DNA of 64,000 nucleotides from Alteromonas sp. BL110 (GCF_003443615.1 NZ_CP031967.1:2852001-2916000); one strand, 5' to 3'; shown: positions 18,785 to 28,890, counted from the stretch's first letter. The notes: generated by a model from the letters alone, not told the origin. Made by a program: numbers and translations.

Positions 18785-19146
18785 TGGGATCTCCTTTTTA
18801 TACCACTACAACTAATACAGAGTTTTTTGTTTTTAATTCCCTCTGTACAATTTTGTATCACAGCCGCCACTAAAATAAAATAGTTTAATTTACCTTTTAT
18901 TAACAAATTGTGACGATATGATGACAAGGGTAAGGAAAGTTCAGTGTGTTCAAAGCGTAAACAAAACCTGTATCTAATTGAATCTATTTGTTTTATTAGT
19001 AAACAATAATACAGTGCTACGGATATCAAAAATGTCTGTCGTATACTTGATAAACACCGCAACAAAAAACGGCTAGCTCCCGAGAAAGCTAGCCGTTCAG
19101 TTTGTTATTTGCACCAGGTGGGTGATTTTAAATCACCTCGAGTTCC
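18785..19146. other. Intergenic region before pgi terminator
   Basis: AT-rich spacer upstream of the DUF3545 gene (its promoter should be here). It also holds the pgi terminator at 19064-19096 and a 17-bp palindrome GGTGATTTTAAATCACC at 19121-19137 between the pgi stop and that terminator. I see no gene. Confidence 0.6.
19064..19096 (-). terminator. Terminator of the tal-pgi operon
   Basis: Perfect 10-bp stem ACGGCTAGCT (19069-19078) / AGCTAGCCGT (19087-19096). On the minus strand it is followed by a run of T (AAAAA at 19064-19068 on the plus strand). Confidence 0.85.
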
Positions 19147-20796
19147 TTATTTTGGTGCATTCGCTGCCCTGAATTTAGCAATCAATTGTTGTGTTGAAGC
19201 GTCGAAATTATCTTTGTCTGCTTCGCCTTGAATGCCAGCAAGTACTTGGTTTCCTAGTACTTTACCTAACTCTACGCCCCATTGGTCGAATGAGTTAAGG
19301 TTCCAGATAACACCCTGAACGAATACCTTATGCTCATACATTGCAACCAGCGCGCCAAGTGTTTTAGGTGTAAGGCTATCGAATAAGAAAGTGTTGCTAG
19401 GCTTATTACCAGGCATAGTCTTATGGGCAGCCAAACGTTTGCGTTCTGCGTCGTCTAGGCCTTTACCATCAAGATCTGCATAACATTCTTCAAAGGTTTT
19501 ACCTTGCATCAGCGCCTGGGTTTGACCAAAACAGTTAGACGCGAGCATAGCGTGATGGGTGTCGTCTTGGTTAGGAACGTTAAGCGGCAGCATGAAGTCT
19601 GCTGGTATCACGCCAGAGCCTTGGTGAATAAGCTGGTGGAAGCTGTGCTGACCGTTTGTTCCTTCGCTACCCCAGATAATAGGGCCAGTAGGATAGTCTA
19701 CATTTTCACCTTCTTGAGTGACTTCCTTACCATTACTTTCCATATCTAACTGCTGTACATAAGCAGGTAAACCACGAAGATAGTGGTAATAAGGCAGTAG
19801 TACATGAGATTGTGCATCGAAAAAGTTTCTGTACCATACGCCTAACAATGCAAGCAATACAGGCATGTTTTCTTCAAGCGGTGCCGTCGTGAAATGGGTA
19901 TCCATTTCAAATGCACCTTCAAGCAAGCCTTTAAAGTTTGCAAAGCCCAGAGCAAGTGAAATAGGCAGGCCGATAGCTGACCATAGTGAGTAACGACCGC
20001 CTACCCAATCCCACATAGGGAAAATGTTATCGGCGCTAATACCAAATTCGGTTGCTGCCTTAACGTTTGAAGATACTGCTACAAAGTGCTTAGCGATATC
20101 TTCTTGTGTACCGCCAGACTTCAAGAACCAGTCTTTAGCCGTTAGCGTGTTCTGCAGCGTCTCTTGAGTAGAGAATGACTTCGATGACATAACCACAAGG
20201 GTTTCTTCAAAATCAACGCTAGATAACACATCGTGAATGTGACAGCCGTCAACGTTTGCAACAAAGTGAACCTTAACCGCTTCAACCGTGTGAGGTTTTA
20301 ACGCCTCGGTCATAATTTTAGGGCCAAGGAACGAACCACCAATACCAATCGCTACAATGTGCTTAATAGGTTTGCCAGTATAGCCTTTGTGTTCACCACT
20401 GTGGATTGAGGCAGTGAAGGCTTCAATTTTTTCAAGGGTGGCGTGTACTTCAGGCATGACGTCTTCGCCGTCTACCATTACTTTGCGGTCAGAGAAGTTA
20501 CGAAGTGCGGTGTGAAGCACAGCGCGGCCTTCTGTTGAGTTAATCTGCTCACCAGAAAACATAGCGTCACGAAGGGTTTCTAGTTTGCATGCGCGAGCAA
20601 GATCGAAAAGCCCTTTAAGCGCATCGTCATTTACGCGATTTTTTGAGTAATCAAGGAAAATACCGCAGGCTTCAAGCTGCATGTTATCCGCACGGCTTGG
20701 ATCTTGCGCAAACCAGTCGCGCATGTGGGCATCTTTTACCGCTGAAGCGAGTTCAGACAGCTTTTTCCATTCCGGAAGAGAAGTTAAAACACTCAT
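19147..20796 (-). CDS. pgi: Glucose-6-phosphate isomerase
   Basis: Interconverts glucose-6-phosphate and fructose-6-phosphate. It has 549 residues, the same as E. coli Pgi. Both family signatures are visible: [19 protein letters not shown] and [19 protein letters not shown], as are the catalytic region [18 protein letters not shown] and the sugar-phosphate loop [12 protein letters not shown]. It lies 15 bases behind tal on the minus strand, linking glycolysis entry with the non-oxidative pentose phosphate branch. Confidence 0.97.
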   Translation of the reverse strand: MSVLTSLPEWKKLSELASAVKDAHMRDWFAQDPSRADNMQLEACGIFLDYSKNRVNDDALKGLFDLARACKLETLRDAMFSGEQINSTEGRAVLHTALRNFSDRKVMVDGEDVMPEVHATLEKIEAFTASIHSGEHKGYTGKPIKHIVAIGIGGSFLGPKIMTEALKPHTVEAVKVHFVANVDGCHIHDVLSSVDFEETLVVMSSKSFSTQETLQNTLTAKDWFLKSGGTQEDIAKHFVAVSSNVKAATEFGISADNIFPMWDWVGGRYSLWSAIGLPISLALGFANFKGLLEGAFEMDTHFTTAPLEENMPVLLALLGVWYRNFFDAQSHVLLPYYHYLRGLPAYVQQLDMESNGKEVTQEGENVDYPTGPIIWGSEGTNGQHSFHQLIHQGSGVIPADFMLPLNVPNQDDTHHAMLASNCFGQTQALMQGKTFEECYADLDGKGLDDAERKRLAAHKTMPGNKPSNTFLFDSLTPKTLGALVAMYEHKVFVQGVIWNLNSFDQWGVELGKVLGNQVLAGIQGEADKDNFDASTQQLIAKFRAANAPK

Positions 20797-20811
20797 TGTC
20801 TAATCAGTTCC

Positions 20812-21771
20812 TTATGCACTTAGTTTTTCGCGAAGCATGGTCTCAAGCTTTTCTTGGTCAGCAGCGAAGTTGCGAATGCCTTCTGATAGCTTTTCCGTTG
20901 CCATCGCATCTTCGTTCATTGCCCAGCGGAACTCACTTTCTGTTAGACGGTCGCCTGGCGTTTTTGTCGCGCCATGGTCTTTTAGCTTAACTTCTAGTTC
21001 ACCTGGCTCGTTGACTAGTTCTTCAAGTAGTGCAGGGCTGATAGTTAGACGGTCACAGCCAGCTAGAGCTTGAATTTCACCGATATTGCGGAAGCTCGCG
21101 CCCATTACAACCGTTTTGTAGCCGTGCTCTTTGTAGTAGTTGTAAATTTTGGTCACTGATACTACGCCTGGGTCTTCATCTGGTGCGTAAGATTCAGTGC
21201 CAGTGGCCTTTTTGTACCAGTCTAGAATACGGCCTACGAATGGAGAGATAAGGTAAACGCCTGCTTCTGCACATGCTTGCGCTTGAGCGAAACTGAATAG
21301 CAGAGTTAGGTTGCACTGAATACCTTTTTTCTCTAGTGCTTCAGCAGCTTGAATACCTTCCCACGTAGACGCAATTTTAATAAGAATGCGTGACTTATCG
21401 ATACCTGCATCTTTATATAGCTGTACCAAGCGCTCCGCTTTTTCAATTGTTGCAGCAGTATCAAACGATAGGCGCGCGTCTACTTCTGTTGAAATACGGC
21501 CAGGGATGGTCGCAGAAATTTCTTTACCAATGGCGACTGCTAACTTATCTGAAGCATCAGTTAACTGCTGCTCAGCATCGTTTGACTGAAGTTTTGCCCA
21601 CGCTACAGCGTCATCAATTAGGCTTGCATACTGAGGAAGACCTGCTGCTTTTAGCAGTAGCGACGGGTTGGTAGTAGCGTCAACCGGCTGATATTTCTTG
21701 ATGGCATCGATGTCGCCGGTATCGGCAACTACGGTAGTGATATCACGTAATGAAGCTAACTGATTGCTCAT
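20812..21771 (-). CDS. tal: Transaldolase
   Basis: Transfers dihydroxyacetone units between sugar phosphates in the pentose phosphate pathway. The 319-residue protein has the Schiff-base lysine Lys132 in [16 protein letters not shown], at the same number as E. coli TalB, and the N-terminal signature [12 protein letters not shown]. First gene of the tal-pgi operon. Its promoter should lie in the 385-base divergent gap with yaaA. Confidence 0.96.
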   Translation of the reverse strand: MSNQLASLRDITTVVADTGDIDAIKKYQPVDATTNPSLLLKAAGLPQYASLIDDAVAWAKLQSNDAEQQLTDASDKLAVAIGKEISATIPGRISTEVDARLSFDTAATIEKAERLVQLYKDAGIDKSRILIKIASTWEGIQAAEALEKKGIQCNLTLLFSFAQAQACAEAGVYLISPFVGRILDWYKKATGTESYAPDEDPGVVSVTKIYNYYKEHGYKTVVMGASFRNIGEIQALAGCDRLTISPALLEELVNEPGELEVKLKDHGATKTPGDRLTESEFRWAMNEDAMATEKLSEGIRNFAADQEKLETMLREKLSA

Positions 21772-22156
21772 AATTCTCTCTGTACTTTATCAATAATAAA
21801 TTTGGACAACTCGCTAGAAAAGCCAGTTGAATAAAACGATACGCTTGCGCGTTTTTGTAGGATATTGCGCTTGCGTTTTCTCTCTGTTTACTTAGCTTGT
21901 AAAAAACAAACTAAGCTAAGTCGAAAATAGCGCTTTGGTTTTCAAGAAGCACTCATAAGCCGCGCATCAAGGTTATTGTTTGAATATTTTTTGTAACCCT
22001 ATTTATATCAAACCCGTGTGACAATTCATACATTGAATAATGACAAATTCACTAATCGGATTTCTCTGTTAAGCCAATTTGTGTCTTTCTTATGCTATTT
22101 TGCTTTTTAATGCGTATCAGGTGGTACAATAAGTGCGTGAAAGTAAAGGAGTCGAA
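21772..22156. other. Divergent promoter region tal / yaaA
   Basis: A 385-base gap between divergent genes. It should contain both promoters; I cannot single out a convincing pair of hexamers, and there is no small gene or clear hairpin. Confidence 0.5.
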
Positions 22157-22933
22157 ATGTTAGTTGTAGTATCCCCAGCAAAAAACCTAGATTTTGAAAG
22201 TCAAATTCCAGTAAGTGAGTTTACTCAACCTGCAATGCTTGAGGACACTGAACGTTTGATGGAAGTTTGCCGCACTTTATCTCCGGCAGACTTGTCATCG
22301 CTAATGAAAATAAGTGATAAACTGGCAACCTTAAATGCAAACCGTTTTGCTGAATTTTCTACACCGTTCACACCAGAGAATGCGCGTCAGGCGATGTATG
22401 CGTTTAATGGCGATGTTTATACCGGGCTTGATGCTTACTCGCTAGACAGCGACACCGTAGAATACGCACAAAAACACCTTCGTATTTTGTCCGGTCTATA
22501 TGGACTGCTTAGACCCCTAGATTTAATGCAGGCTTATCGCCTAGAAATGGGGACTAAACTGGCGAACCCTGAGGGTAAAGACTTGTACGCGTTTTGGGAT
22601 GATCGTATTACCTATGTACTAAACAAGGCGTTGGAAGCGCAGGGTGATAATGTGTTAATCAACCTTGCTTCAAATGAATATTTTAAAGCAGTAAAGAAGA
22701 AGTCTTTAGACGGCATGATCATTACGCCAACCTTTAAAGACTACAAAAACGGTCAGTATAAAATTATCAGCTTTTTCGCAAAGAAAGCCCGTGGCTTAAT
22801 GGCGCGCTACATTCTTGAAAATCGTGTTGAAGATGTAGATGGCTTGAAAAACTTCGATGTAGACGGCTATCAATTTAGCGAAGAGCAAAGCTCATCAACA
22901 GAACTAGTGTTTCTGCGTAATCAAGAAAGTTAA
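22157..22933 (+). CDS. yaaA: YaaA (DUF328) peroxide-stress protein
   Basis: A 258-residue member of the YaaA family, starting [15 protein letters not shown]. In E. coli YaaA lowers intracellular free iron during hydrogen-peroxide stress and the fold binds DNA; those roles are family knowledge. The conserved block [20 protein letters not shown] is intact, as is the C-terminal [11 protein letters not shown]. The ATG at 22157 is chosen because AAAGGAG precedes it by five bases; the frame opens 24 bases earlier at a GTG without such a site. Confidence 0.93.
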   Translation: MLVVVSPAKNLDFESQIPVSEFTQPAMLEDTERLMEVCRTLSPADLSSLMKISDKLATLNANRFAEFSTPFTPENARQAMYAFNGDVYTGLDAYSLDSDTVEYAQKHLRILSGLYGLLRPLDLMQAYRLEMGTKLANPEGKDLYAFWDDRITYVLNKALEAQGDNVLINLASNEYFKAVKKKSLDGMIITPTFKDYKNGQYKIISFFAKKARGLMARYILENRVEDVDGLKNFDVDGYQFSEEQSSSTELVFLRNQES

Positions 22934-23436
22934 TAATGCTTCTCGCTTAGTATTGACTAAACATTTTTGACAAGTGTTAACAACGGCCATTGTTGTTAAT
23001 TAGAAAAACTATTTCTTAATACGTTGCCTTCGTACTGCTGCGGTGGCGACGTAAAATGGCGTTCCAATGTATTCAATTTGAAACAAGCCTTTGCCTGATA
23101 TTGTTTTTGATAGGTCAAGTTATTGCCATTTACATTGATAGATAAATAGCTGAACTAAGTTCCAATGCTTAGCCTTCTAGTTTCAAATTAATCAAAATTA
23201 TTATGACAAGAGAAATTTTGAGTTTATAAGCTTTTATTATATAAGACTTTTGGGTAGAATTTTAGCGCTGATGTAACAGTCGTACAGTCAAACTGTCTTA
23301 CCCTCCCTCACGGTAAGTTCACAAGGAAGTTATCAAATATAGTCTTATACTATTTACCTCCCCCATTGTTCCTGCACAAACTTTTACTCACAAACTAAAC
23401 GCTAATAAAAAATTATTACTCTTTAGGTCTTATATT
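22934..23436. other. 503-base AT-rich intergenic region
   Basis: Spacer between yaaA and the unknown lipoprotein gene. I found no convincing ORF, tRNA or strong terminator. The AT-rich part near 23220-23430 probably carries the lipoprotein promoter. Confidence 0.5.
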
Positions 23437-24879
23437 TTGAAAAATCATCTTTTAGCGGGCATAGTCGCGATAACGACGTTGTCTAGCTGTAGTTCTACAC
23501 CACCAATAAATGAAGAAGCAACTAAACAGGTACAGCAAAAATTAGATAAAATTGTATTGCATGGTTATCTAATTCGGGAACAAGATAAATTCTTGTTGGG
23601 ACCCCATCTTTCGAGCGAAAAAAGTGCTAGCAGTGATATGCTGTCAATAGATAGTTGGCATTTTAATGGGAAGACACTATTCCCTTTATTTGATTCTGAA
23701 AGGTTTGAATGCTCGTTAGCTGAAGACAATTGTGAGCGATATGAAAATATTGATTCGCCTTTTCTTAAAGTAAATGGCACAGACAGCGATTATGGTGACA
23801 CCTACAAGAAACGGGTTGCCGATGGAAAAAAACCAGGAATATCTGCGGGTGAAGTAGCAATGACGGGAGTAGCTACAGTTATTGTAGGACCGGCAGTTGC
23901 TTTAGTTGGAGGTCCTCTCATATTGTTGGGGGGGACTGCCAATTTAATAAGTCACGGCTCAGTTTGGAGTCACAACTGGGTTGAATTTGACCATGACACC
24001 TTTTACGCAGAAACCGTGACAGCTATAACTGCCAAACATGGTTCTTTAGAAAACTACATTGACTATATGGCATCGGCGAGTACCGCATTTGAAGAGCTAA
24101 CGGAAAAAAGAACATCGTTAGCAAATGAATGGCAGCAGAATTATCTTATAAAAAGTGAAGCTATTAGCAAGTATCAGCCATTGACGCTAAGCGAGATAGA
24201 TACGTTTAATTTCAGTATTCCCGCTTATGGCGATATTGGTTCGGTTATCACAAGAATTAATTTAGAGATGGACGATTTCTTTGCCAGTTCCAGTTTAGCT
24301 TTAGAAAAAGAATATGAAACACTTCTAGTAAAAGCTAAAGCACACTATGTAAAGCATCAAAAGGAAGCCTTCGCTTCAGCTAAATCATCTTCGTCTATGA
24401 GGCAGTTTATCAATAGGTACGCAGGTTTAGATGAAGCGGGTTTGTTGGAGAGTGCAAAAAAGAAACTTAATTCGTTAACCGAAAAAGAACAGGAAATAGC
24501 TTTTAATAAAATTAGAACAGTGCACGACGCGCGAGTTTTCATACATACTTACGGTAGGAATGATGTAGCTAATTTAGTCCCTAATGTAAAAGCTAAGATT
24601 GAAAAGTGGGAGCTTCGTATTAAGAATGAAAAAATAGAGAAGCGAAGAGTTGCTCTTGCGAAGTTAGAAAAATGGCGAGAACAATTACAAGTTGGAGATC
24701 TCACATTTTGTGGTAGAGTCATTCAAGCGAAATATCCTATGATTCAAATTGCATTAAGCAATCCCCTCCAAGGTTTTTCAGACACGATTTGGTTGGAAAA
24801 AGACGATGTTTTCGAGGCCTGGAGTGGCTGTAATAATAGAAATAATCAGCTGTCTCCGTTGAACCACCCTCTGAGTTAG
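23437..24879 (+). CDS. Putative outer-membrane lipoprotein of unknown function
   Basis: A 480-residue protein starting at TTG with AGG about nine bases upstream. The N-terminus MKNHLLAGIVAITTLSSC is a lipoprotein signal with lipobox cysteine Cys18; Ser at +2 favours the outer membrane. Residues 137-173 form a glycine-rich hydrophobic stretch (GVATVIVGPAVALVGGPL within it), which could insert in a membrane. Residues 290-410 look helical and charged, possibly coiled coil, with two similar FAS/INRY-like stretches. I recognise no family. The gene is visibly more AT-rich than its neighbours, has its own terminator and long flanking spacers, which fits acquisition by transfer. Confidence 0.6.
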   Translation: MKNHLLAGIVAITTLSSCSSTPPINEEATKQVQQKLDKIVLHGYLIREQDKFLLGPHLSSEKSASSDMLSIDSWHFNGKTLFPLFDSERFECSLAEDNCERYENIDSPFLKVNGTDSDYGDTYKKRVADGKKPGISAGEVAMTGVATVIVGPAVALVGGPLILLGGTANLISHGSVWSHNWVEFDHDTFYAETVTAITAKHGSLENYIDYMASASTAFEELTEKRTSLANEWQQNYLIKSEAISKYQPLTLSEIDTFNFSIPAYGDIGSVITRINLEMDDFFASSSLALEKEYETLLVKAKAHYVKHQKEAFASAKSSSSMRQFINRYAGLDEAGLLESAKKKLNSLTEKEQEIAFNKIRTVHDARVFIHTYGRNDVANLVPNVKAKIEKWELRIKNEKIEKRRVALAKLEKWREQLQVGDLTFCGRVIQAKYPMIQIALSNPLQGFSDTIWLEKDDVFEAWSGCNNRNNQLSPLNHPLS

Positions 24880-24890
24880 ACATAACGATT

Positions 24891-24925
24891 AAGAGCCTAT
24901 GCACCAAGTATAGGTTCTTATTTCG
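24891..24925 (+). terminator. Terminator after the lipoprotein gene
   Basis: 10-bp stem AAGAGCCTAT (24891-24900) / ATAGGTTCTT (24910-24919), with one G-U pair and a 9-base loop, followed by a T-rich tract. Confidence 0.7.
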
Positions 24926-25054
24926 TTCCTTTAAAAAGAATTCTCACTAAACGTGAAATCTCTGTGGGCGACGCAGAGCGATAATCACTATCATACTTAC
25001 CACTGCATGCTACAATACGCTCATTATCACTCATCCACACAATAGGGCATAACC

Positions 25055-25408
25055 TTGAGCATATTAGTCCGTAATTTACCTAAAATATTCACTCAGGAAA
25101 ATCTTGAAGACCTGTTTTTTGAGTTTGGCACTATAGCGTCATGCGACTTGGTGATGGATGAAGCATCGGGTTTATCTAAAGGCTTCGGCTTCGTTAAAAT
25201 GAGTACCCAAGAAGAAACCGATAAAGCGATTGAAGCGCTTAACGCCAAAGTTATCGAAGGTAAAAAGATTCGTGTTAAGTGGTCTAATCAAGAGAAGAAA
25301 CAAGCAGCAGCAATAGACGACGCACCCGCGCCTAAAAGAGACATACCCGAAGATGTATGGGGAATGGCCTCTCGTAATAATTCTGAACACGAAAACGATG
25401 CGGAGTAA
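25055..25408 (+). CDS. RRM-domain RNA-binding protein
   Basis: A 117-residue protein made of one RNA-recognition motif (residues 1-78) and a short acidic tail. RNP2 is ILVRNL near the start and RNP1 is KGFGFVKM near residue 43. Small bacterial RRM proteins bind single-stranded RNA and are often cold-induced, but their roles in these bacteria are not settled. The start is TTG with AGGG upstream. A symmetrical hairpin lies between its end and the convergent MFS gene. Confidence 0.88.
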   Translation: MSILVRNLPKIFTQENLEDLFFEFGTIASCDLVMDEASGLSKGFGFVKMSTQEETDKAIEALNAKVIEGKKIRVKWSNQEKKQAAAIDDAPAPKRDIPEDVWGMASRNNSEHENDAE

Positions 25409-25431
25409 TGCTGCAGAACATGTAACGATGT

Positions 25432-25459
25432 AGCGCTGACAACCAAGATTGTCAGCGCT
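25432..25459. terminator. Hairpin between convergent genes
   Basis: Perfect 11-bp stem AGCGCTGACAA (25432-25442) / TTGTCAGCGCT (25449-25459). The following sequence is only modestly T-rich, so termination strength is uncertain. Confidence 0.5.
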
Positions 25460-25469
25460 GAATGTTTAT

Positions 25470-26729
25470 TTACCCAGATACGGTCGCTGTTTGTACTTGA
25501 GTATTGCGAGCAGTCATAACTATGGCTAGCCATACCAACACGCCACCACCGGCTAATGCCAAACCTACCCAGCCTGTGGATGTATAACCAAATCCTGCAG
25601 AAAGCGTCATTCCTGCTAACCAAGGCCCTAGCGCGTTGGCGGTATTGAATGCTGCATGATTCATAGCACCCGCTAAGGTTTGTGCCTCGCCAGCTACGTC
25701 CATCAATCTGGTCTGAAGTGGTACTACCATACCGCCGCCAATGCCAATAAAAAACAGTGAGGCCGCCATCAGGTAAGGATTACCCATAGACGCGGCGTAA
25801 GCGGCTGCAGATAAACCGAGTAGAACCTGAAAGACGATGGCTGAGGTTAGCAGTCTGCCTTCAGAATAACGCCCAGCGATAATGTTGCCGAGGGTTACGC
25901 CAATGCCATAGATAAGCAAGGTTGCTGAGATTCCCCATTCAGGTGCTGAGGTTGTGTTTAAGTATGAGGCGCTAAAATAAGAGTACACCGAGAACATACC
26001 ACCAAAGCCTATAGCGCCCATAAGTAGAACCAGTAGCACATCTTTGTTTCTTAGCGCTTTAAGCTCAGTTAATGGTTTGGCATCTGGATTTGGTCCGCGG
26101 TAGGGGGCAGTTTTCCACACCATTAATGCGGTAATTAAGGCAAAGGCTGAAATCATAAAGAAACCGGTTCTCCACCCGAACATTTGCCCGATGCCGCTAA
26201 TTGATGGAACACCTATTATATTAGCGATGGCTAAGCCCAAAATGATGTTACTGACTGCTTGTGCACGCTTGTTCTTTCCGGCAATGTCAGCGGCGAAAAG
26301 CATTGCAATACCGAAATAAGCGCCGTGTGGAAGGCCAGCAATAAAGCGAGCTATATTCATTGTCCATTCTGACCATGCTAGTGCTGTTAGCAAGTTTCCT
26401 GCAGCATAAAAGACCATCATTGAAATAAGCATGGTACGTCGTGCAAGGCGAGAAAAGAAAATAGTGATAAGTGGTGCGCCTACGACAACGCCAATGGCAT
26501 AGGCACTAATCGCATGGCCCGCAACGTTTTCCGTAATACTAAAATCTTCCGCAAAGTATGGCAGTAAACCCATTGCCGCAAATTCGCTGCAACCTATTAC
26601 GAAAGTACCGAAAGCTAGCCAGAACGTAATCGTTGCCAGTGAATATTCTCCTGTCGCTGACTTTTCTTCCGAGCGGGATCGATAAGACGCAGTCTGAGTA
26701 GAAGTGATGTCGTCAGTTTTATTCGCCAT
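25470..26729 (-). CDS. MFS transporter, DHA1-like (AraJ/YdhP type)
   Basis: A 419-residue 12-helix exporter. After a hydrophilic 28-residue N-terminus comes ITFWLAFGTFVIGCSEFAAM, typical of the AraJ/NepI/YdhP group, with the conserved loop motif FFSRLARRTML between helices 2 and 3 and FIAGLPHGAYFGIAM in helix 4. Members export sugars, purine ribonucleosides or drugs; the substrate here is unknown. It stands alone on the minus strand with a 541-base upstream region. Confidence 0.85.
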   Translation of the reverse strand: MANKTDDITSTQTASYRSRSEEKSATGEYSLATITFWLAFGTFVIGCSEFAAMGLLPYFAEDFSITENVAGHAISAYAIGVVVGAPLITIFFSRLARRTMLISMMVFYAAGNLLTALAWSEWTMNIARFIAGLPHGAYFGIAMLFAADIAGKNKRAQAVSNIILGLAIANIIGVPSISGIGQMFGWRTGFFMISAFALITALMVWKTAPYRGPNPDAKPLTELKALRNKDVLLVLLMGAIGFGGMFSVYSYFSASYLNTTSAPEWGISATLLIYGIGVTLGNIIAGRYSEGRLLTSAIVFQVLLGLSAAAYAASMGNPYLMAASLFFIGIGGGMVVPLQTRLMDVAGEAQTLAGAMNHAAFNTANALGPWLAGMTLSAGFGYTSTGWVGLALAGGGVLVWLAIVMTARNTQVQTATVSG

Positions 26730-27207
26730 AAACTACCTTTGTTCCTTCATTTCTCACCATTCAAACGTTTGCTTGCTGCTTGAGCATGGCGCAATTGCAC
26801 AAGGTTAGAATACAAAAACCGGCAAATGGTATGTCTGCCGGTTTTCTATTTTTAAAAGCTAATGTTTTGGCTATTCAGATAAGGCCAAAAGCCTCAAGCT
26901 TGTGCAATTTTCGTTCATTAATAAGCTAAGATCTTAGCAGCGAATGACTATTTAGTAACGGTAGCTGATAAGATTTCTTAATCATTTCAGCGCTTTAAAT
27001 GTAGTGTGTTTGTTAATGGTTTGATTCACGTCATTTTCTCAGTGATACACATGAGTGCTAACTCAATACTAAAGTGATTGTTTTCTGAGCGTAAAAGTCC
27101 TCAACATCTGTCATTTTTACTCAGCTAACTATTAACATTTTATGCAAGGCTAGCTGACATAGCCGGTTTTATCTTTCAACGATTATTCATGTCAAAAAAC
27201 AAATTTC
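26730..27207. other. Long divergent intergenic region MFS / cupin regulator
   Basis: Gap before the cupin-regulator promoter. It contains a terminator-like hairpin (26815-26845) that no annotated gene needs, so an unannotated short transcript is possible. I see no credible protein gene. Confidence 0.5.
26815..26850. terminator. Orphan bidirectional terminator-like hairpin
   Basis: Perfect 10-bp stem AAAACCGGCA (26815-26824) / TGCCGGTTTT (26836-26845), with T-rich sequence beyond it. It lies upstream of both flanking genes, which point away from it. Confidence 0.7.
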
Positions 27208-27252
27208 TTGACTTTACTTCGTTCTATATATAGAACGTTCTGTAAATAGAAC
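27208..27252 (+). promoter_or_regulatory. Promoter element and twin palindromic operators
   Basis: A -35-like TTGACT (27208-27213) is followed by two abutting 16-bp palindromes. The first, GTTCTATATATAGAAC (27221-27236), is perfect. The second, GTTCTGTAAATAGAAC (27237-27252), keeps both arms. They cover the expected -10 region and the transcription start, 18 bases before the GTG of the cupin regulator. Autoregulation by that protein is the likely explanation. Confidence 0.75.
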
Positions 27253-27270
27253 AAAATAGTTTGGCGACGT

Positions 27271-27798
27271 GTGAATCAATCCACCCTCAATATTTTAGGT
27301 AGGCATCTGCAGAAACTTAGGCAAGATAAAGGTGTCTCGCTTTCTCAACTAGCCGCAGGGGCGGGTATCGCCAAATCTAATCTCTCTAGGCTAGAGCAGG
27401 GCAACGGCAATCCTACGTTAGATACAATTTGGCGATTGGCAAAACAACTAGACGTGCCCTTCGGTCAGCTCGTTCAGCCCCTTAGTACAAGCGTTGGAGA
27501 GAATGGGGTAGAAGTGCGCCTTATTGAACAAGGGCAGGGTGTACCCAATGTTGATGCTTACTGGATGTCGGTCGCACCTAATACACTGCGAGAAGCCGAG
27601 GCTCACGCGACTGGAACAAAGGAAGCCATTACGGTAATAAGCGGTTCCTTAGAAGCTGGAAATATTGGTAGTACTCAACTATTGCTCCCCGGCCAAAGTA
27701 CCGACTTTAGGGCTGATTTACCTCACGTCTACAAAACGCAGGATGGCTGGGCAACCTGCCTTATTACTATCGTTTATCACAAAGAGGCAACGGAATGA
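27271..27798 (+). CDS. XRE-family regulator with C-terminal cupin domain
   Basis: A 175-residue repressor type: residues 8-65 are a Cro/C1 helix-turn-helix (LRQDKGVSLSQLAAGAGIAK, then SNLSRLEQGNGNPTL), residues 85-170 a cupin barrel that may bind a small ligand (ITVISGSLEAGNIGS; LLPGQSTDFRADLPHVY). The start is GTG with a weak GGCGA upstream. It overlaps azlC by four bases (ATGA), so it is the first gene of an operon with azlCD and probably controls it, with the amino acid substrate as candidate ligand. Confidence 0.9.
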   Translation: MNQSTLNILGRHLQKLRQDKGVSLSQLAAGAGIAKSNLSRLEQGNGNPTLDTIWRLAKQLDVPFGQLVQPLSTSVGENGVEVRLIEQGQGVPNVDAYWMSVAPNTLREAEAHATGTKEAITVISGSLEAGNIGSTQLLLPGQSTDFRADLPHVYKTQDGWATCLITIVYHKEATE

Positions 27799-28517
27799 GC
27801 CAAATTTCTTCAAAAAGCGGGCTTAAGCAGGGGATTATAGATGGGTTACCCTTGCTAGGAGGTTATATCCCGGTTGCTATTTCATTTGGCGTGATCGCTA
27901 TTCAAGCTGGCTTTTCAACATTAGAAGCAACACTGATCTCTGTGTTCATTTACGCCGGCGCGTCGCAGTTTCTTCTAGTTGCCATGGTGGCTTCAGGTGC
28001 ACCCCTTTGGCTAGCGGTGTGTATGACGTTATTAGTTAATGTACGTCATGTGGTTTACGCGCCCAACTTAGTGCCTTACTTACCACAGAGTAAGGCGTGG
28101 CCCTATTTAATGCATGGGCTTACCGACCAAATTTTTGCGCTAGCCCATACCCGTTTACCCTCTATGGAAGACGCAAAGAAAGTTGATTGGTTTAAAGGTG
28201 TTTCAATGGTGGCATGGTTTAGTTGGATTCTAGGTACAGCACTGGGAGGTATAGCGGGAAATTCGCTTACCCAGAAGTGGCCTGTTTTAGATAGTGTAAT
28301 GCCGTTTGCCTTACCAGCCTTGTTTCTTGTTCTATTAGCGCCAAAGTTTTCCAGTAAACAATGGGTGGTTACCTTATTGGTCACTATCTCTATCGCTCTT
28401 TTCATTGCGCTTAGTAGTTTCAAAAATGCGGCTATACCTTTAGCTGCATTATTTGGTGCACTTACATTTTATGTTCTTACCTCCCATGTTGGAAGGAAAC
28501 CGTCTCATGCAAACTGA
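27795..28517 (+). CDS. azlC: AzlC-family branched-chain amino acid exporter, large subunit
   Basis: A 240-residue membrane protein with about six to seven helices. The conserved N-terminal block LPLLGGYIPVAISFGVIA and the MTLLVNVRHVVYAPNL motif are typical of AzlC/YgaZ. Together with AzlD it exports branched-chain amino acids or analogues (family knowledge). It overlaps the upstream regulator (ATGA) and the downstream azlD (11 bases). Confidence 0.92.
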   Translation: MSQISSKSGLKQGIIDGLPLLGGYIPVAISFGVIAIQAGFSTLEATLISVFIYAGASQFLLVAMVASGAPLWLAVCMTLLVNVRHVVYAPNLVPYLPQSKAWPYLMHGLTDQIFALAHTRLPSMEDAKKVDWFKGVSMVAWFSWILGTALGGIAGNSLTQKWPVLDSVMPFALPALFLVLLAPKFSSKQWVVTLLVTISIALFIALSSFKNAAIPLAALFGALTFYVLTSHVGRKPSHAN

Positions 28518-28854
28518 TATTTGGGTGGCAATTATCGTAGCGGCTATAGGGACCTATGCATTGCGTGTTGCTCCTTTGTTATGGACACAGCGACACTTCA
28601 ATAAACACAAAGCCAACAATTCCGAAGCGCGCTTGCCTACCTGGTTGAGTGTGTTGGGGCCATTAATGATAGCCGCTATGTTGGGGGCTTCGCTTGTTCC
28701 TAAAGCTCCGTCAGCATCTAGTTGGATTGCCACATGTGTTGCAACAGCCATAACAATACTTGTTTGGCGTAAAACCAAGACATTGGGCATACCTGTCTTT
28801 GCGGGCGTCACCGTTTTTGGCGTAATATATTGGTGCGCCTTACATGTTCTATAG
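28507..28854 (+). CDS. azlD: AzlD-family branched-chain amino acid exporter, small subunit
   Basis: A 115-residue protein with about four hydrophobic segments, starting MQTDIWVAIIVAAIGTYALR, with the conserved TYALRVAPL motif of AzlD/YgaH. The frame opens 54 bases earlier inside azlC, but the ATG at 28507 has GGAAGGAAA upstream and fits the family start. It completes the regulator-azlC-azlD operon. Confidence 0.9.
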   Translation: MQTDIWVAIIVAAIGTYALRVAPLLWTQRHFNKHKANNSEARLPTWLSVLGPLMIAAMLGASLVPKAPSASSWIATCVATAITILVWRKTKTLGIPVFAGVTVFGVIYWCALHVL

Positions 28855-28890
28855 ATATAACGCGGGCTAAATGGAAAAGTTTATTGGTAG

